A stretch of DNA of 64,000 nucleotides. Origin: Brachynemurus nebulosus (taxonomy: Eukaryota; Arthropoda; Insecta; Neuroptera; Myrmeleontidae). Location: contig JAPWDM010000011.1 in assembly GCA_035578155.1 (NCBI GenBank), positions 21,242,375-21,306,374 of the forward strand, read 5' to 3'. A program made the position numbers and the translations under genes. Shown here piece after piece: positions 33,841 through 46,535 of the stretch; the first letter of the stretch is position 1, and each line of letters starts with the position of its first letter. The notes below the pieces were generated by a model, which saw only the letters and a list, made by a program, of their open reading frames with translations, was not told the origin of the DNA and did no database searches.

Positions 33841-34780
33841 ATTAACAATTATAAAAATCGTGTGTATTTCGCTGGATTATGTTTTTAAGAAGCTGCAATC
33901 CAAATTTCAAGTGTATTGAATGAAAACTGCTCAAGTTTTGTATTCGATAAGTTTAAAAAATATAGATTCGAGGTATGTAATTGCGTTTGGGTTGCTATTT
34001 TTATTTATTTATCTATTTTTATTTTTTAGTTAAAAAAATGGGTTTATATATCAGCTAGACTTCAGTAATTTTTGGTAATTTTCAATTTAGGAAAAAAAAT
34101 CTTTCTATACCGTTGTTGTGAAGACACGTAAAATATGAAATAGTAAAGTAGGTAAGTGGTTAGGGGACATTTTTTTATTTGCTTTTGGCGTTTTAAAAAT
34201 TCTTCCAGTTTCTTATTTTTTTTTATTTTTATTCGTCTTGTTGCACCCTTCTTTGTCGTACATTTTAAAGCGACTGCTTCAATTGCTCCATTATAGTTAT
34301 GCTTTTTAAAGGAAAAGTTAATTTAGGGTTACCATACAGTTTATTTAGTTATCATTCTGATTTCAGAATTTTAGAATCACTTGTAGTCTAGCTGTAGTCG
34401 TTTCTGAGAAAAGAGGACAAGTTGTTGTAATCTGTCGTTGGTTTGTAATATGCAGTAACACAAATATCTCTATTGGTTATTATTATTGCAAGGATGAATC
34501 AAATAATATCCTATACAATTCGTATTGTATGAAATTACAGTACCTACGTATGAATTAATTGTTATGTAATTATAAGTGACATGCTACATAGCTGCATATA
34601 TTTGTATGTTTAGGTAATTTCATTTATCATAATGTAAATTATCTACATGTTCTCCACTTTTTCTAATCGACTGCCCCTTTTCAAAAAAAAAAAAAAAAAC
34701 ACACTCATACACTTCGACACGTACCCTCTAGTTTTTCAACTTTTTTGGATCATACCTCATTTTTCTAAAGAATGATTCGA
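33841..34780. other. AT-rich, nothing recognised
   Basis: Low-complexity sequence with a poly(A) run near 34683. No supported gene or element border. Confidence 0.5.
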
Positions 34781-34788
34781 TGGCGCGC

Positions 34789-36060
34789 CTCTTACAAGGA
34801 GATACCCCCAGAGTGCACTTCGGGATTTTGATGAAACTTTTTGAGGCAAAAATAAGGGACCCGTATTTTTTTTTATCGGCCATCTTCCACATTTACGGAG
34901 TTAAACCAGCCCCTAGATTTGGGGGTTCAAATCACATTTCTGAAGATATCTTGAAAACTATAAGAGATCGAGGAATACTTTAAATTGACGAAATGTTATT
35001 CTTTGAAAGATCTATTCACCTGTATAGGTTAAACCAGGGCCGGGTAAATTTTCTTGAATATCCTGAATGACTCAATGTACCAAATTTTTGCCATCATAAA
35101 TAAAAAGAGCATCAAAAGTTAGGGGATACGTAATTTTGCGTTTTTCCTAAATATGTGTGGTATCCAAGCCGTATAAGGAAGAAAAAAAGTGGGTGGATTA
35201 TATTTATATTGCATTATTATTGATTGCAAATACGTTCTATATTTTTTTTATTTTTATGTTTATTATCATCATGAAAATTTAGGTTTTTACTTGGCGATAA
35301 ATGATTTGGCGATTTTTGGGAAATGGGGTTGACACCTATAAAACATACAAAAAGAATGAGAAAAATAGTTTGAATGTTGAAAAATAAATAAACCGCGTTT
35401 ATTTGGTTAAAAACGAATTTGTAAGATCAAGTCAGTTGTTGAACGGAAGGTTATTTTTGAACATTCATTAACACTTGCAGACCAGAGAACTTTGGCAGAA
35501 CTAGGTATAAAAAATATCGAATATGAGTAACAAAATATACATATGGCTAAATTACCAATTAGGTAAGTACTGAAAAATACATGAGTCATTATCGGAAAGT
35601 AAAAAATTCACATTTTCATGATGATAGTAAACATAAAACTAAAAAAATATAGAACGTATTTGCTATCAATAATAATGCAATATAATCTGCCCAATTTTTT
35701 TCTTCCTTATATGGCTTGGATACCACACATATTTCGGAAATACGCAAAAACATGTATCCTCTAATTTTTGGTGCTCTTTCTATTTATGATGGCAAAAATT
35801 TGATACATTGAACCATTCAGGCTGTACAAGAAAATTTACCCCTTTTTTCACCCCTCCAGCCTCTCTTATGAACCTAGCCCTGATTTAACCTATACGGGTG
35901 AATAGGTCTTTCAAAACCCAACTTCAGGGGCTGGTTTCAGCCCGTAAACGTGGAAGATGGCCGATAAAAAAAAATACGGGTCCTCATTTTTGCCTATTCT
36001 ACACACCAGCGAAGTTTCATCAAAATCCCGAATTTCACTCTGGGTGCATCTCCTTGTTAG
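34789..36060. mobile_element. Giant foldback element, arms about 470 bp
   Basis: The left arm (34789-35280) and right arm (35608-36060) are complementary through successive landmarks: ACAAGGAGATACCCCC/GGTGCATCTCCTTGT, GGCCATCTTCCAC/GTGGAAGATGGCC, TTTGCCATCATAAATA/TATTTATGATGGCAAA and TATCATCATGAAAAT/ATTTTCATGATGATA. The 330-bp centre has no inverted partner. The central plus strand contains a short protein-like stretch (about 35437-35520) with no family match. No terminal target duplication could be fixed. It could be a MITE-type inverted duplication of a larger transposon. Confidence 0.8.
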
Positions 36061-36924
36061 TTGAAGAATTACATTTATATACTCATATAAAAATTAAAGG
36101 GACAAGAAGAAATTAAAAATTTTTGTCCTCTTTTCAAAAGGTATTGGGAAAATTTTTTGTGAACAATAATACTTTTTTGAAGGATAATCATCAAAACAAA
36201 ATTGATTTTTTTTCTCACTTCAAAGTTGTGTACGAGATACAAAAATCTTTTTTGAATGAAGTGTGTATATTAATTTCTTTATCTAAAAGTCTTTCTACAA
36301 TCATTACAATTTAGAAGTTATTTTTGCTTAAATGAAAAACAGTACTTTTTAACCTTTGATATCTTCCACAGTAATGACGCTACAAATGGAAGCAGCGTCT
36401 AAACTATCCTCTTTAAGATAAAAATAGCAATTAAGTTGATTTCCTACTTTTTTTCATGTCGATTTCAAAATGTACGAAAACAATCACATTTGCATTTATT
36501 TATTTATTTATTTATTTATTTTTTTGGCTCAAAAATTAAATTGTTCAATTGTTGTTAAAAAGTTGTAAAATGTGAATAAAGCATAAAAAATCGATTTTTG
36601 GACAATTTTTTTTTGCCGAAATTTTTTTGATGATTATTCTTTAAAAAAAGTATTGTAACAAAACAAGCATTAAAAATATTTCACGTTGTTTTTTGTCGGA
36701 CTTCTATCAAAAACAATTTCTCATAGTTTTCTGATAAAATTTGACTTACCTATTAATGGTTGTTTTTGAGATTTTCATTGTTGCGTGTTACAATTTATAA
36801 AATATTTAAAATTTTTATTATTTTTTTAGACTAGTTCTATTTAAAAAAAATATATATATATATATATTTCTGCTGCCTGTTGCATATTACGCTGTTTTTG
36901 ATTAAAATATAAACTTTTTTTTGG
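36061..36924. other. AT-rich with (TTTA)n
   Basis: A short ATTT/TTTA tetranucleotide tract at about 36496-36526. No gene. Confidence 0.55.
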
Positions 36925-37192
36925 AGATATAAAAATAATTTTATATATTTAGTAATTTTGAAAAAGTTACGATCAAATTTTAAAATATTTTACGTACTCA
37001 CATGCATATGTAGGTATATATATTCTTTGTCAGTTTTTTTTTCTTTTAGCGAATTTCCAGATATAAAAATAATTTTATATATTTAGTAATTTTGAAAAAG
37101 TTACGATCAAATTTTAAAATATTTTACGTACTCACATGCATATGTAGGTATATATATTCTTTGTCAGTTTTTTTTTCTTTTAGCGAATTTCC
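36925..37192 (+). repeat. Perfect tandem duplication, 134-bp unit x2
   Basis: Two adjacent 134-bp units starting AGATATAAAAATAATTTTAT and ending CTTTTAGCGAATTTCC appear identical, implying a recent duplication. The right unit runs directly into a copy of dispersed repeat G (37180-37300). Confidence 0.95.
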
Positions 37193-37544
37193 ATTACGGA
37201 AATTTTAGCTATTACAGGGACTCTCATGCCAAGACTTGAGCTTGGGATTGTGACAGAAATATGTTTCGAGATATCGCGAAGCTTTTTACCTTTACCTAGT
37301 TATCGCACAAATCCATACATAAGTATATATAAGTATACCTACTTATATATACATAGATAGACACGTCAGACACGTCTGATTTTTAGAATTTTGCAAAAAT
37401 TCGCCAGAATCGAAAATTTTTAAATTTGTTTTTTTATACTATCGACAAAAGCCGAAAAAATTACAAAGGAAAGGTTTTTGAACTTTTAATTTGTGTGAAC
37501 TAATTTTCGAGAGAAATTAAAAACATACAGGCTTCTTATATATA

Positions 37545-38110
37545 GTAGGGTTCGTCAGAATCCTAGGGATCCAGAAGTACCAAAAATAAACTATCAAACC
37601 GATCTTAAAATTTTTTCGCTATTAGAGAGCTAAATTATTTTAGATGGGAAATAGGGTAGGGTTCCTCAGGGTCCTGGGGTCCCAAAATTATCAAAAGTTA
37701 AACTATTGGACCGATTTTTAAAATTTTTTCACTGTCAGATAACCAAACTATTTTAGATCGATATAGGTCATGTTATATGAGGTCCGCCAGGGTCCTTGGG
37801 TTCAAAAGCGCAAAAACTAAACTACACAATCGATTCTGAAAATATTTTTACTGTTAGAAAGCTAAACTACCTTAGATGGATATAGGCTATATTATTTAAG
37901 ATCGACCCAAAATATATGGTTGAGCTGATTTTTCTAAATACTACTAGAATTTCGGAAAAGATTAAAGTTAAAACTATCTTCCAATATGAAGTGGTGACTA
38001 TATTGTATGAAGGTCCTGGTAACCCAAAAGTGCTAAAAATTAACTACCCAACGGATTTTGAAAATATTTTTGCTCGTAAATTTTTGGAAATTCGCTATGT
38101 TGTGCAGGAT
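37545..38110 (+). repeat. Degenerate tandem repeat, about 110-125 bp
   Basis: Four diverged units, each with GGTCCTGGGGTCCAAAA-like, AAACTA..AACCGATTTT and GCTAAACTATTTTAGAT words (starts near 37548, 37658, 37778, 38000). An 88-codon frame at 37916-38182 falls across it and is probably fortuitous. Confidence 0.7.
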
Positions 38111-38478
38111 GCTATGCAACAGGGAGCATTTTTGAACGTACAACCATATTTTATTCAAATAATATCTCTGTATATTACATAGATATAGAGATACGCTTAT
38201 GTGCTAAGTGTTTGTAAAATTGTCATATAACATTTTTTATTTTTTGGCGATATAATATTTTGAAGTGTCATCATTTAAAAATTGTAACATAAATCTTCAA
38301 ATTTTACCGTGTCTGATGGAGGTAACAACCCCGGTATGAAATATGAATGGTTTGAAAATTTTTATAACTGCAATTTTTCTTTTTAACTTCAATTTTTTTA
38401 CAGTGGTGTATCAAAAAATTAGTTTTAAATATGGCAGGTGTGAGTAAAGTGATTTTTCTTCTTTAAGCCTGCTAACAC

Positions 38479-38481
<3 letters not shown>

Positions 38482-38556
<75 letters not shown>
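38482..38556. repeat. (TA)n microsatellite
   Basis: A TA tract immediately left of R1 copy 2, matching the arrangement at 1874-1940. Confidence 0.95.
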
Positions 38557-38557
<1 letters not shown>

Positions 38558-39472
38558 CCGCTACCTTTTAATATGTGTAGGGCCCCCCTATGGAAAGAGC
38601 TGAAATTTGGTAATTGTGGCTCATTCCGATGCACAACAATACTATCAAGGTGGGGTCAAATTTTGGGCAAATTTTGGATCTGACCCAACTTTTAAGGGGG
38701 TGGTGGGGGGCAACAAAACATAAAACTTTCCCAAATCGGTTGGAAATAATGTTTCGGTCAATTGTCTACAACATATCCAAAATTCAGCTTCCTAGGATGA
38801 TTTGGAGGGAATAGAGCCCCCCAGCCCCCCAGAATTAACGTAGAGGGTTGAAATTTGGTGTGTTGATATAGTTCGTACCTAGGTTGTGCTTTTTGGAGGT
38901 TTTAATATTTTACCCTCATCCCCCTCATTTTTAAGCTACAATTTCATGATTTTTTGACGTTTTCGAAGTTTGTACCACTCGCACAGGTCACCCAAATAAA
39001 CCTGGAGTAATGAAATTTTGTATTCGGATTGAGTTAGTATCAAAGGGTGCCTTTTGGGGTCTCAACTTTTAACCCTTACTCCCACCATTTTTGTACCAAA
39101 AAGAACATGATTTTTCTTGTTTTTTTAACAGTTTCGTTCGGGTCCAAATCTTCCCAAATAAACCTAGAGGGCTGAAATTTTGTGTACAGGTTAGGTTAAT
39201 AGCCAGACACCGCTTTTTGGAGGTTCCAACTTTTAACCCTTACCCCCACGATTTTTATGCCAATATTTCCTTGATTTTTTTTCCTTTTTTCTAACACGTC
39301 TAGAGACTCTCTAAGTAAAAGTAGAGGGCTGAAATTTTGTACATGTATTGAGTTAGTATCCAATTAGTGCCTTTTAGGGATTCCACATTACTTTTCCCCC
39401 TACTTCTCCCATTTTTACATCGGAATTCAATGGTATTGATAAATGTGTTTAAAATTTTTTATATTTATACTA

Positions 39473-40071
39473 CACACACCGGCATAATTAGCGGAACATA
39501 AAAAAAAATATAAAAAAATATAAAATCCTATTTATTAAACAAAGTTGGCTGTTTTTTTTCATTTTTACTTAAAATAATATTGAAGTAATGAATCAATTGA
39601 CTTTTCATAGAATTGTTCTTATTCATTATTGATGCAAATCTTTTTAAGAGGTCTGTCACTTTCGAACTCAAATGCCGTTTCTTCTCAATGTAGTCGAGCT
39701 TCAGACTGTCGTAATTAAAGAATGGCAAAGATTGCCTCAGGAGACTATAGATAACATCATTCTGAGTATAGTAAGACGAATGGAAGCTTTGACAAGAGCA
39801 CGGGAGAAACCACGCGGTATTAAAACGCTGTGTTTCGTTTTCTATTTGTTAAATAATCTTTAACTTAAATGATTCTTAGACGATATAAGATTCCAAAAAG
39901 TTGGCATTTCATATGGTTAATTGCTTTCACTAACAAAAATAAAGGTATATCAACTTGTGAACATCTAGTTTTAAGTGAATAATTAAATAAGACTAATAGT
40001 TTCTTAAAATTAAATGGTTTGTTTGATTCTTAGAGATATTTTGTATGTTCCGCTATTTATGCCGGTGTGTG
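39473..40071 (+). mobile_element. Tc1/mariner deletion derivative
   Basis: Ends CACACACCGGCATAATTAGC and complement CACACACCGGCATAAATAGC continue to GGAACAT, flanked by TA (39471-39472, 40072-40073). The insertion is confirmed by the uninterrupted R1 copy 1. At 599 bp it is about a third of a full element. The end of the transposase gene survives inside (39681-39830), so this is an internal-deletion derivative. Confidence 0.9.
39681..39863 (+). pseudogene. Tc1-like transposase C-terminal fragment
   Basis: Reads ELQTVVIKEWQRLPQETIDN and ILSIVRRMEALTRAREKPRG. The pattern W-x(2)-LPxE-x(3)-I...S-x-xxR is the conserved tail of Tc1-family transposases after the third catalytic residue. The DNA-binding and catalytic domains are absent. 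Confidence 0.8.
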
Positions 40072-40590
40072 TATAAGACAAGTAGGCGAATAGTAAATTT
40101 AAAAATTTAAAAAAATTGAACTTACTTTTATAATAAATGCAATACATACATATTAAGTAAGTAATTTAAAAATGGTATTAAAGTTAATGTTTATTTATAA
40201 AGTAGGAATTTTTGTTTTTTTTTATTAATAAAATAGAAATTTTTTTTTTTAGAGAGAAAAAATATCTTCATAAAGGCCTTCCAGTTTACTATTTAAGGCC
40301 CTTTTTTAATATTTGAAGATAAAACACAAAGGCAATTGGCGGATAAGCATGGGTAGGAATGCCCTCGTACGAATTGTGTTGGCTTTTTTCCTGCTAACTG
40401 TTATCGGCACAAAATTGAAATTTACTGAGATTCAGTCCTTAAAAACTTAAAACCTTTTTTTAAAGCCCCGATCAACCGGACACTCATCATCAGTTTTCAA
40501 CTTTCAATCACATTTCGCTTGTAGACATTCAGTACCGAAGATGAAAGGAAATGTTCGATTTCCGTGATGGGGCCCCGCTGCTCAAGTCGT

Positions 40591-41150
40591 TTTTTTTTTT
40601 AAATTGGCACACGCCGGCCCGTATGTGGGAGTGTCTTGAATATATAAATTTTTGTATTTGTTTGTTTTAATCTTTAAAAAATTTTTACTATTTCATAATG
40701 TGTTTGCTAATCAGGGTCGGATAATTTTATTTTAAAAAAATTTAATTTTTTTCAATTTTTCGTTTATTTGAATTTTGGCTCTACAAAAATCTAAAACAAT
40801 TGAAAATTAATTATTACGGAATTCGTTCAACTGTTTTATAAATTTCATTGACAAATATTTTTTTCCTAATTTTCACCTGAAGTGCCACTGTCCACCAGTG
40901 GAGCTGTGAATGTAGCTACTAGGTATAGTTTTTATGTTACTGTTTAGTGCTTGTTAGTTCGTATGTTCTAGCACTTTTGAATTGTTCTAGTTCTAACTCT
41001 TCTGTATATTTTTGCTTGTATGTATGCGTGTGTGTGTTTAGTGTTCATTTTTGCTTTTTGTTTTATTTACATTTCGATGTACGTACAGTTAGCTTAAGTA
41101 TTGTTTTTACTGTTGAGTTATGTGTGCAGATATTACACTTAAATTTTAGT
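40591..41150. other. AT-rich, nothing recognised
   Basis: No coding or border. The long frame at 40947-41255 runs into the inverted repeat of the next element and has no domain. Confidence 0.5.
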
Positions 41151-41154
41151 TATA

Positions 41155-41870
41155 TACAAGGTGGTCCAGAATTAGGTACCGTAATTGCTAGAGCTGATAG
41201 TATGTTCCAAAATAATAGTACCTTTTCATTTACACTTTTTTCCAAAACTCAATAATAAGGGTGATAAAGCAGAAGGGTAAAATGTAGAGGGGTGAAATTA
41301 AACTGACTTCTTTTTTTTGAATGTTTTAGGCGCTCTTAATTACTGAATTTTTATTTTAGGGGCGCTTATGAACATTAGGATAATTAAATTTATGGTATCA
41401 ATTCTTCCACCACTTATGATTAGGGTATAATTTGGAAATAGATACTTTTACGTTAAATTACTCGAAAACGGTATCATTTATCGAAATGTAATAAGTATAC
41501 ATTTTTTGCGTGAAATTGTCTGAGGAATCATAATGTCAAAGATTTTGTTTAAATAATTGTAAATTAAAAAAGAAAAGACTTGATAACACACCTGCCATCC
41601 AAAACCACCCCTTAGTCATAGGTGGTGGAATAAGTGTTAACATAAATTTAATCCTTCGAATGCAAAATACGTTTCCCTAAAATGTCAATCCGTTATTCAA
41701 AAGCGTTTGGAAAATATTTAGAAAAAAATGGTTTTCGTTTCACCCCTTTACAGAGTTGTATCTCCTTTATTATTGAGTTTTGGAAAAAAGCATACATGAA
41801 AAGGTACCATTATTTTTGAATGTATTATCAGCTCTAGTGATTACCGTACATAATTCTGGACCACCCTGTA
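41155..41870. mobile_element. 716-bp element with 105-bp inverted repeats
   Basis: Starts TACAAGGTGGTCCAGAATTA and ends in the complement of TACAGGGTGGTCCAGAATTA. The similarity continues about 105 bp inward through AGAGCTGATA, GGTACCTTTTCAT and TTTTCCAAAACTCAATAATAA. TA occurs on each side. The core contains a second short inverted phrase (ACCACTTATGATTAGG versus CCCCTTAGTCATAGGTGGT). No coding is seen. A TA target suggests Tc1/mariner-type mobilisation, but this is not proven. Confidence 0.8.
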
Positions 41871-43579
41871 TAATTTAACCCGTTACTGAATCTAGAAAAA
41901 AATGGGTATACTTTTGGGGAAGCGTTAGGTTTAAGATAGTTACCTAAAACATTGTTGAGAGTAATTTTAATAAATTCTATGCATTCCGTACCTTAAAATG
42001 ATAAACGGGACCCATATAAGATCATTCTCGTGTCCGTCCGTCCGTCCACCTGTCCGAGAGGTTTTCCTCGCAAACTGTGTAACGTAGGAATTTGAAATTT
42101 GGATTTTGATGATAGGTACACATATTGACAGTCAACAATTAGAAAAAAAAATTTTCGGATTAAAATCGAGGGGTCAGTTTGGTCCAAAAAAATTTTTTTT
42201 AAAGTAATACATGGTGTGAGGTATTATTTAAAAGAGCTACCTTCAAGGATTCTAAGAATATTTTTTTTTTTTATAATTGTTGGTCCAGTGGTATTAATAA
42301 CAGCTTAAAATTAGCAAAAATGACCATTCTCCTCCTTAATTTCTGAGGTTTTTAAAGCTAAAATTTTCATTTTTATAGGGTTTGTAAATATTGAATCATA
42401 GATTACAGGAAAACTGCGGTTTTTTGATAGTGTAATAGTTGCTGAAAAAAAATATATTAAATTAGAGGAAATAATAATAATTTTAAAACTTGAATATACA
42501 AAATTATTTACTTTAATGTTTGTCGTAACATATTTTCAAATTAATGTTGATCCAGTTATTTAAAAATAAATTTCTGTCAGCGCCTAGTTTAAAAATTTCT
42601 TCAATGAGTTTACAGATTGGTTGATTTGCATTGATTTTTTCATTTTTCTAGTATTTATTGTCTTAAACAATACATATCTATTTCAAATTCCAAAGCTCCA
42701 GTTTAACTGGAATTACTCTAGATTTTTTATAATCTAGCTATTAGTCATTCAGCTAATGAGTTCCCAAAACTGTGACTTTTGTACACTAGTATTTTGGACA
42801 CTATTCCACCTAAACATATGAAATCTAGTTTGGGAAATTGCTTCTATTAATTTCAAACTTCCCGAAAAAATTTAGTTCGTAAGCTAACTATATAGCCTTG
42901 GAGATTGAAAATTTGGATAAGGTCACTGTACGGGACCCTAATTTTGCGAGCCAAACTCATTCTCGAGTTTTTTTTTTTTTTTTATAATTATTTTAATCAA
43001 TGCTCAATTTTTTTGCCCTTAAAGTGGTTAAAGTGGTTTGGAAAATGAAATTTACAATAGAAGCATCGTAAAATATTCATGTGTAAAATCGTAATAGGTA
43101 ACAGTGGGGGCGCTGTAAAGAAGAGAGAATAATATAATTTTCCAAGTTGTGTCACGGTTATTATGATTTATAGATTGACATAGAAAACATTTTTTGTATA
43201 AATAAACAAGGTAAGGAAGGATTAATAAAGCTTAAATAATATAATCTATTCTTACTATACGTATGTATTTGTCAGTCCGGGGATTTTCTCGTTTGTGAAT
43301 ACACTCTGTTGGTTACCAGTAAAGTTTTTTTTTGTTTTGAAATGCTTTGAAAGGGTGAAATGTTTTATCTGTACATGTATAATTATATGGACGTATATGG
43401 ATGAATGTAAACATTAAACTTTATGCCTCCATAACTAAACGAAGCTTTTTGTATAAAACGAGAAAATAGTAAATTCTGTTTTTACGTCTACTGCACAATG
43501 TAACATGTGTTTGTTTGATAGCTGATGCACATTTCTTACTTCTATTATTTTTACAATAATTATATTTAACATAATGTGA
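41871..43579. other. AT-rich, nothing firm
   Basis: A GTCCGTCCGTCCGTCC microsatellite lies near 42032-42048. Loosely similar phrases (GGGACCCATATAAGATCATTCTCG near 42008 and GGGACCCTAATTTTGCGAGC near 42940) may mark an old element, but no border can be shown. Poly(T) at about 42970. Confidence 0.45.
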
Positions 43580-43890
43580 ACCTAATTAAAAAACGATTCC
43601 TCATTTTAAGTATTTTATATGGTCGTATCACATTCCTTTCGGTTCCCATGGTCCACTTATACGCCTCGTCTTGCCTCCAACCAATCTCCTACGTCTCACA
43701 TACCTTCTTTGACCCCTTTATTCCAACTTTTTGTGGGTTGGCCTCTCCTGTGCTTTACATGTCCATTTGAATTATCATACAAAATTAACTGTTTTGTTTC
43801 TATTATCTCTTTGATATTCTCTTTGTCTACCTCTCTTATCAATTCTGATTCTTTGCTTCTTAACAATTTGTTTGCTATAGCCAAAAATCG
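43580..43890 (-). pseudogene. C-terminus of a second non-LTR polymerase
   Basis: The minus strand reads EIIETKQLILYDNSNGHVKH, RRGQPTKSWNKGVKEGM, then after a stop DWLEARRGV and, in another frame, KWTMGTERN. HRRGRP-x-KSWNKGVKEAM followed by a W-x-x-G basic tail is typical of insect endonuclease/reverse-transcriptase C-termini. At least two stops and one frameshift. Confidence 0.75.
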
Positions 43891-44269
43891 TTAGCTCTAT
43901 TATTAGAATATCGCTGTTGCAGCATCCTGCATAAAATAGCGAATTTCCCAAAATCCATCGATATCTATTAAATTAAAACTGATAATAATATTTAAAAAAA
44001 AAGTGTATTAATTTTTTGACATGTTTGAATTTAAACAATCTGTTGGTGTTTAAATTGTAATAAGCAGTACTATCTATTTAGACAAATTTTAATAAATGAA
44101 TAATTACGAAACATAAATTACTTTGCTCATCCATTAAAACATGATTGCATGAGGCATACGACAGTTTTTATGAGTATTTGAAATTTTTTGGGCCTTTGAG
44201 CTTTTAATACCTTCTGAATTTGATATTTGATATTTTGTATCTGTTTGCTTCTTTTGGGATCTCTGGAAT

Positions 44270-44415
44270 CCGAAAATGACTTTTACTAGGATTTAGTGAA
44301 AGTCATTTTCGAGTTCCAGGGATCCCAAAACAAATTTCTGCCACAGTTTCCGATTCAAGTCTCACTATGGCAGCCGTTGTAATAGTTAACTTTCCATAAT
44401 GGAAATTCTTTAAAG
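44270..44415 (-). repeat. Dispersed repeat G, partial copy
   Basis: Minus-strand copy with GTCATTTTCGAGTTCCAGGG, TTTCTGCCACAGTTTCCGA and ACTTTCCATAATGGAAATTC. Its left end includes a 16-bp inverted repeat (GAAAATGACTTTTACT/AGTGAAAGTCATTTTC). Confidence 0.65.
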
Positions 44416-46448
44416 ATACATAAATGGTTGCAATGCTCATACAGAGTGAAGAATAAATAGCCTACATTTTCTCGATATACTGATAACTGCCAATTTAAGT
44501 ATAGACTATACGGAAGAGTAACAAAAAAAGTGCATTTACATTAGAAATAAAGTTATCCGAGTTGAATTTTCAGGTTTTGCATCCATGTTCATCAACCTGC
44601 TACAGTTTTAGTTGGACCGCAGTACAAAATTTCTCAGTGTGGCTACAAAACGAAATTTTCTTTGAGTCGATGACTTGACAAAGACAGATCAAATTTTTGA
44701 AACTGGGAAACTCATATAAACATTTTTTTCTTGTATTTGAAGACTTAAGATACTTATGTCAAAAAAATTACGAACCAACAATTTTTTTTAATTAATTCAT
44801 TAGCCCCTTAAAAATTATTGAAATTTTCGATCGAGAAAGTGCAATGTTCCCTTAAACAAAAACTCGATATGTATGTAGTATGGTGTGTTGGTTTTATGAG
44901 AGAATCATAATATTCACAAGTTAAGATAAGACAAGATATTGTGCCATTGTGCTTGTATTATATAAATTTTGCAAAAATAAAACTAACTCTATCTACCTAG
45001 ACAAATATAATGAATTCTAAATACAATTATTCGAGTTAACAATGAATAGAACAGAAGAGTAGCTATGAATTGCTATGCTAGTTATAGTGTCTTTGTGTAT
45101 TTTAACTACTATACTTATTTGATACGTGCGGTTTCTTATTACTAGCGTATATAACACAACGTTTCCACCATAATATAATTTTATCTTTAGTTTTTGTATG
45201 AAAAGTAAATATGAAAAGCAAACTTACAGTAGGTTCTCGAATTTGGTAATGTAACGAACGCGCATCGCAGCTCCTCCCATTTCAATAAGATAGTCGCATA
45301 CCAAAGCAAAAACTTTATATTTTAATGGCTCTAAGTCTACACGCAGTTAAACTTTGTCAGAACCGGGAATATTTTTAAAGAATTAAATAAAAGAAAACTT
45401 ACTAAACTGTTATGCTTTTATAATATTTGGAGAAGTCATCACACACAAAGTATGTTACTGGCTAATCACGTCTGTGGTAGCATTATTCTGGCTACCACAC
45501 ACATGTTGTGTGAAAGGCCATGGATTCAGGATGAATGGATTCAGTCTAAATACAAAAATGCGTGGATCGATTGGCGCCTTTTAGCGGGATGTCATGGCAC
45601 TTTACATTCAGTCGTTTCACAACCAGTGTGCGAGTAACAAACATTAACTTGAATTGTTGACCATTGTTATCTTGCTCCACTATGATTGTTAATCACAGTA
45701 CGTACGTATCATATACGTATGTAGAGAGTTATGTGATATGTACGCGAAACAGAAGCAATGACACATACACACGCAGAAGCTGAATATACATACATAACAC
45801 ATTGGTAGGAATTTACGTCATCTTTCTACCATGAAAATTAGGCCGTATGAGATAGCTGGTTATGTATCTGTAATCTGTGGTTTTAAACATGCTGAAATAA
45901 AAATTACTGGAAAAAAATAAATGTGTTGTAGGCTTTATTTAGGTGTTTTTTAAATAAAACATAAAGAAACCTTCCAAGAGTTTTCCCACAAAGTATAAAC
46001 ACATATAAAATAAAAATAATTTTATATAAAATATAATAAAGATATAATTATTAATTATACCTATAATTAAGTTTTTAATCAATGCCATAGTGCTCTGATT
46101 GTTGGTTTAATTTTATATATTTATTTTACAATACAAATAAAAAGAAAAATTTACTCATAGCCAGAGCCGGATAAACCAAAAGCGGGGTTCGGTGTAAAGT
46201 TAATTTACAGTGTCTTGAAACAAATTTCGTATAACAATATAACGAATTTATTGCATTTTGGTACTTTTACATTGCACAAATTCGTTATATATAAAATTTC
46301 GACTAGAAATAAACTCTTTGAACAAAATGCAAGGTTCATCGCGTTGTTTTTTTAATTATATTACTATATATTTTTATTATATAAATTCATTACAATTGTA
46401 ATGAAAAAATGCATATTTATATATACTTTTTCTCATTTATGTAAATAA
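44416..46448. other. AT-rich, nothing recognised
   Basis: A frame at 45452-45637 (plus, about 61 codons, ending CE-stop) has a balanced composition (PWIQDEWIQSKYKNAW) but no family I can name. The remainder is low complexity, with a loose inverted repeat around 46223-46297 (TATAACGAATTTATTGC/GCACAAATTCGTTATA). Confidence 0.45.
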
Positions 46449-46535
46449 TTTAGTATAGAACCACTGTAGTAACTTTATTACTTCTGGTACAGAATTGTTG
46501 TAATTTTGCTACTTTTGGTATAGAAATTTGATGGA
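46449..46535 (+). repeat. 30-bp minisatellite, short second locus
   Basis: Three diverged units of the array at 24163-24330 (TTAGTATAGAACCACTGTAG; TACTTCTGGTACAGAATTGT; TACTTTTGGTATAGAAATTT), with the same downstream GATGGATA.A.ATTACTA. Confidence 0.8.

Larger units (their letters stand above)
38557..40590 (+). repeat. Dispersed repeat R1, copy 2, with Tc1 insertion
   Basis: Second R1 copy, starting TTCCCGCTACCTTTTAATAT with the same array of 160-bp units (to about 39410) and the same right part (AAGCATGGGTAGGAATGCCC, GCCCCGATCAACCGGACACT). It is interrupted at 39473-40071 by a Tc1-like element. Copy 1 supplies the uninterrupted sequence at about 2840. Confidence 0.85.

Noticed and set aside
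35898..36116. Plus-strand frame in the giant foldback arm
   Set aside because: It lies wholly within the inverted arm, with an equivalent frame on the other arm. There is no domain, so it is probably fortuitous.
37916..38182. 88-codon frame starting MVELIFLNTT
   Set aside because: It falls on the last unit of a degenerate tandem repeat. The other units show no matching open frame.
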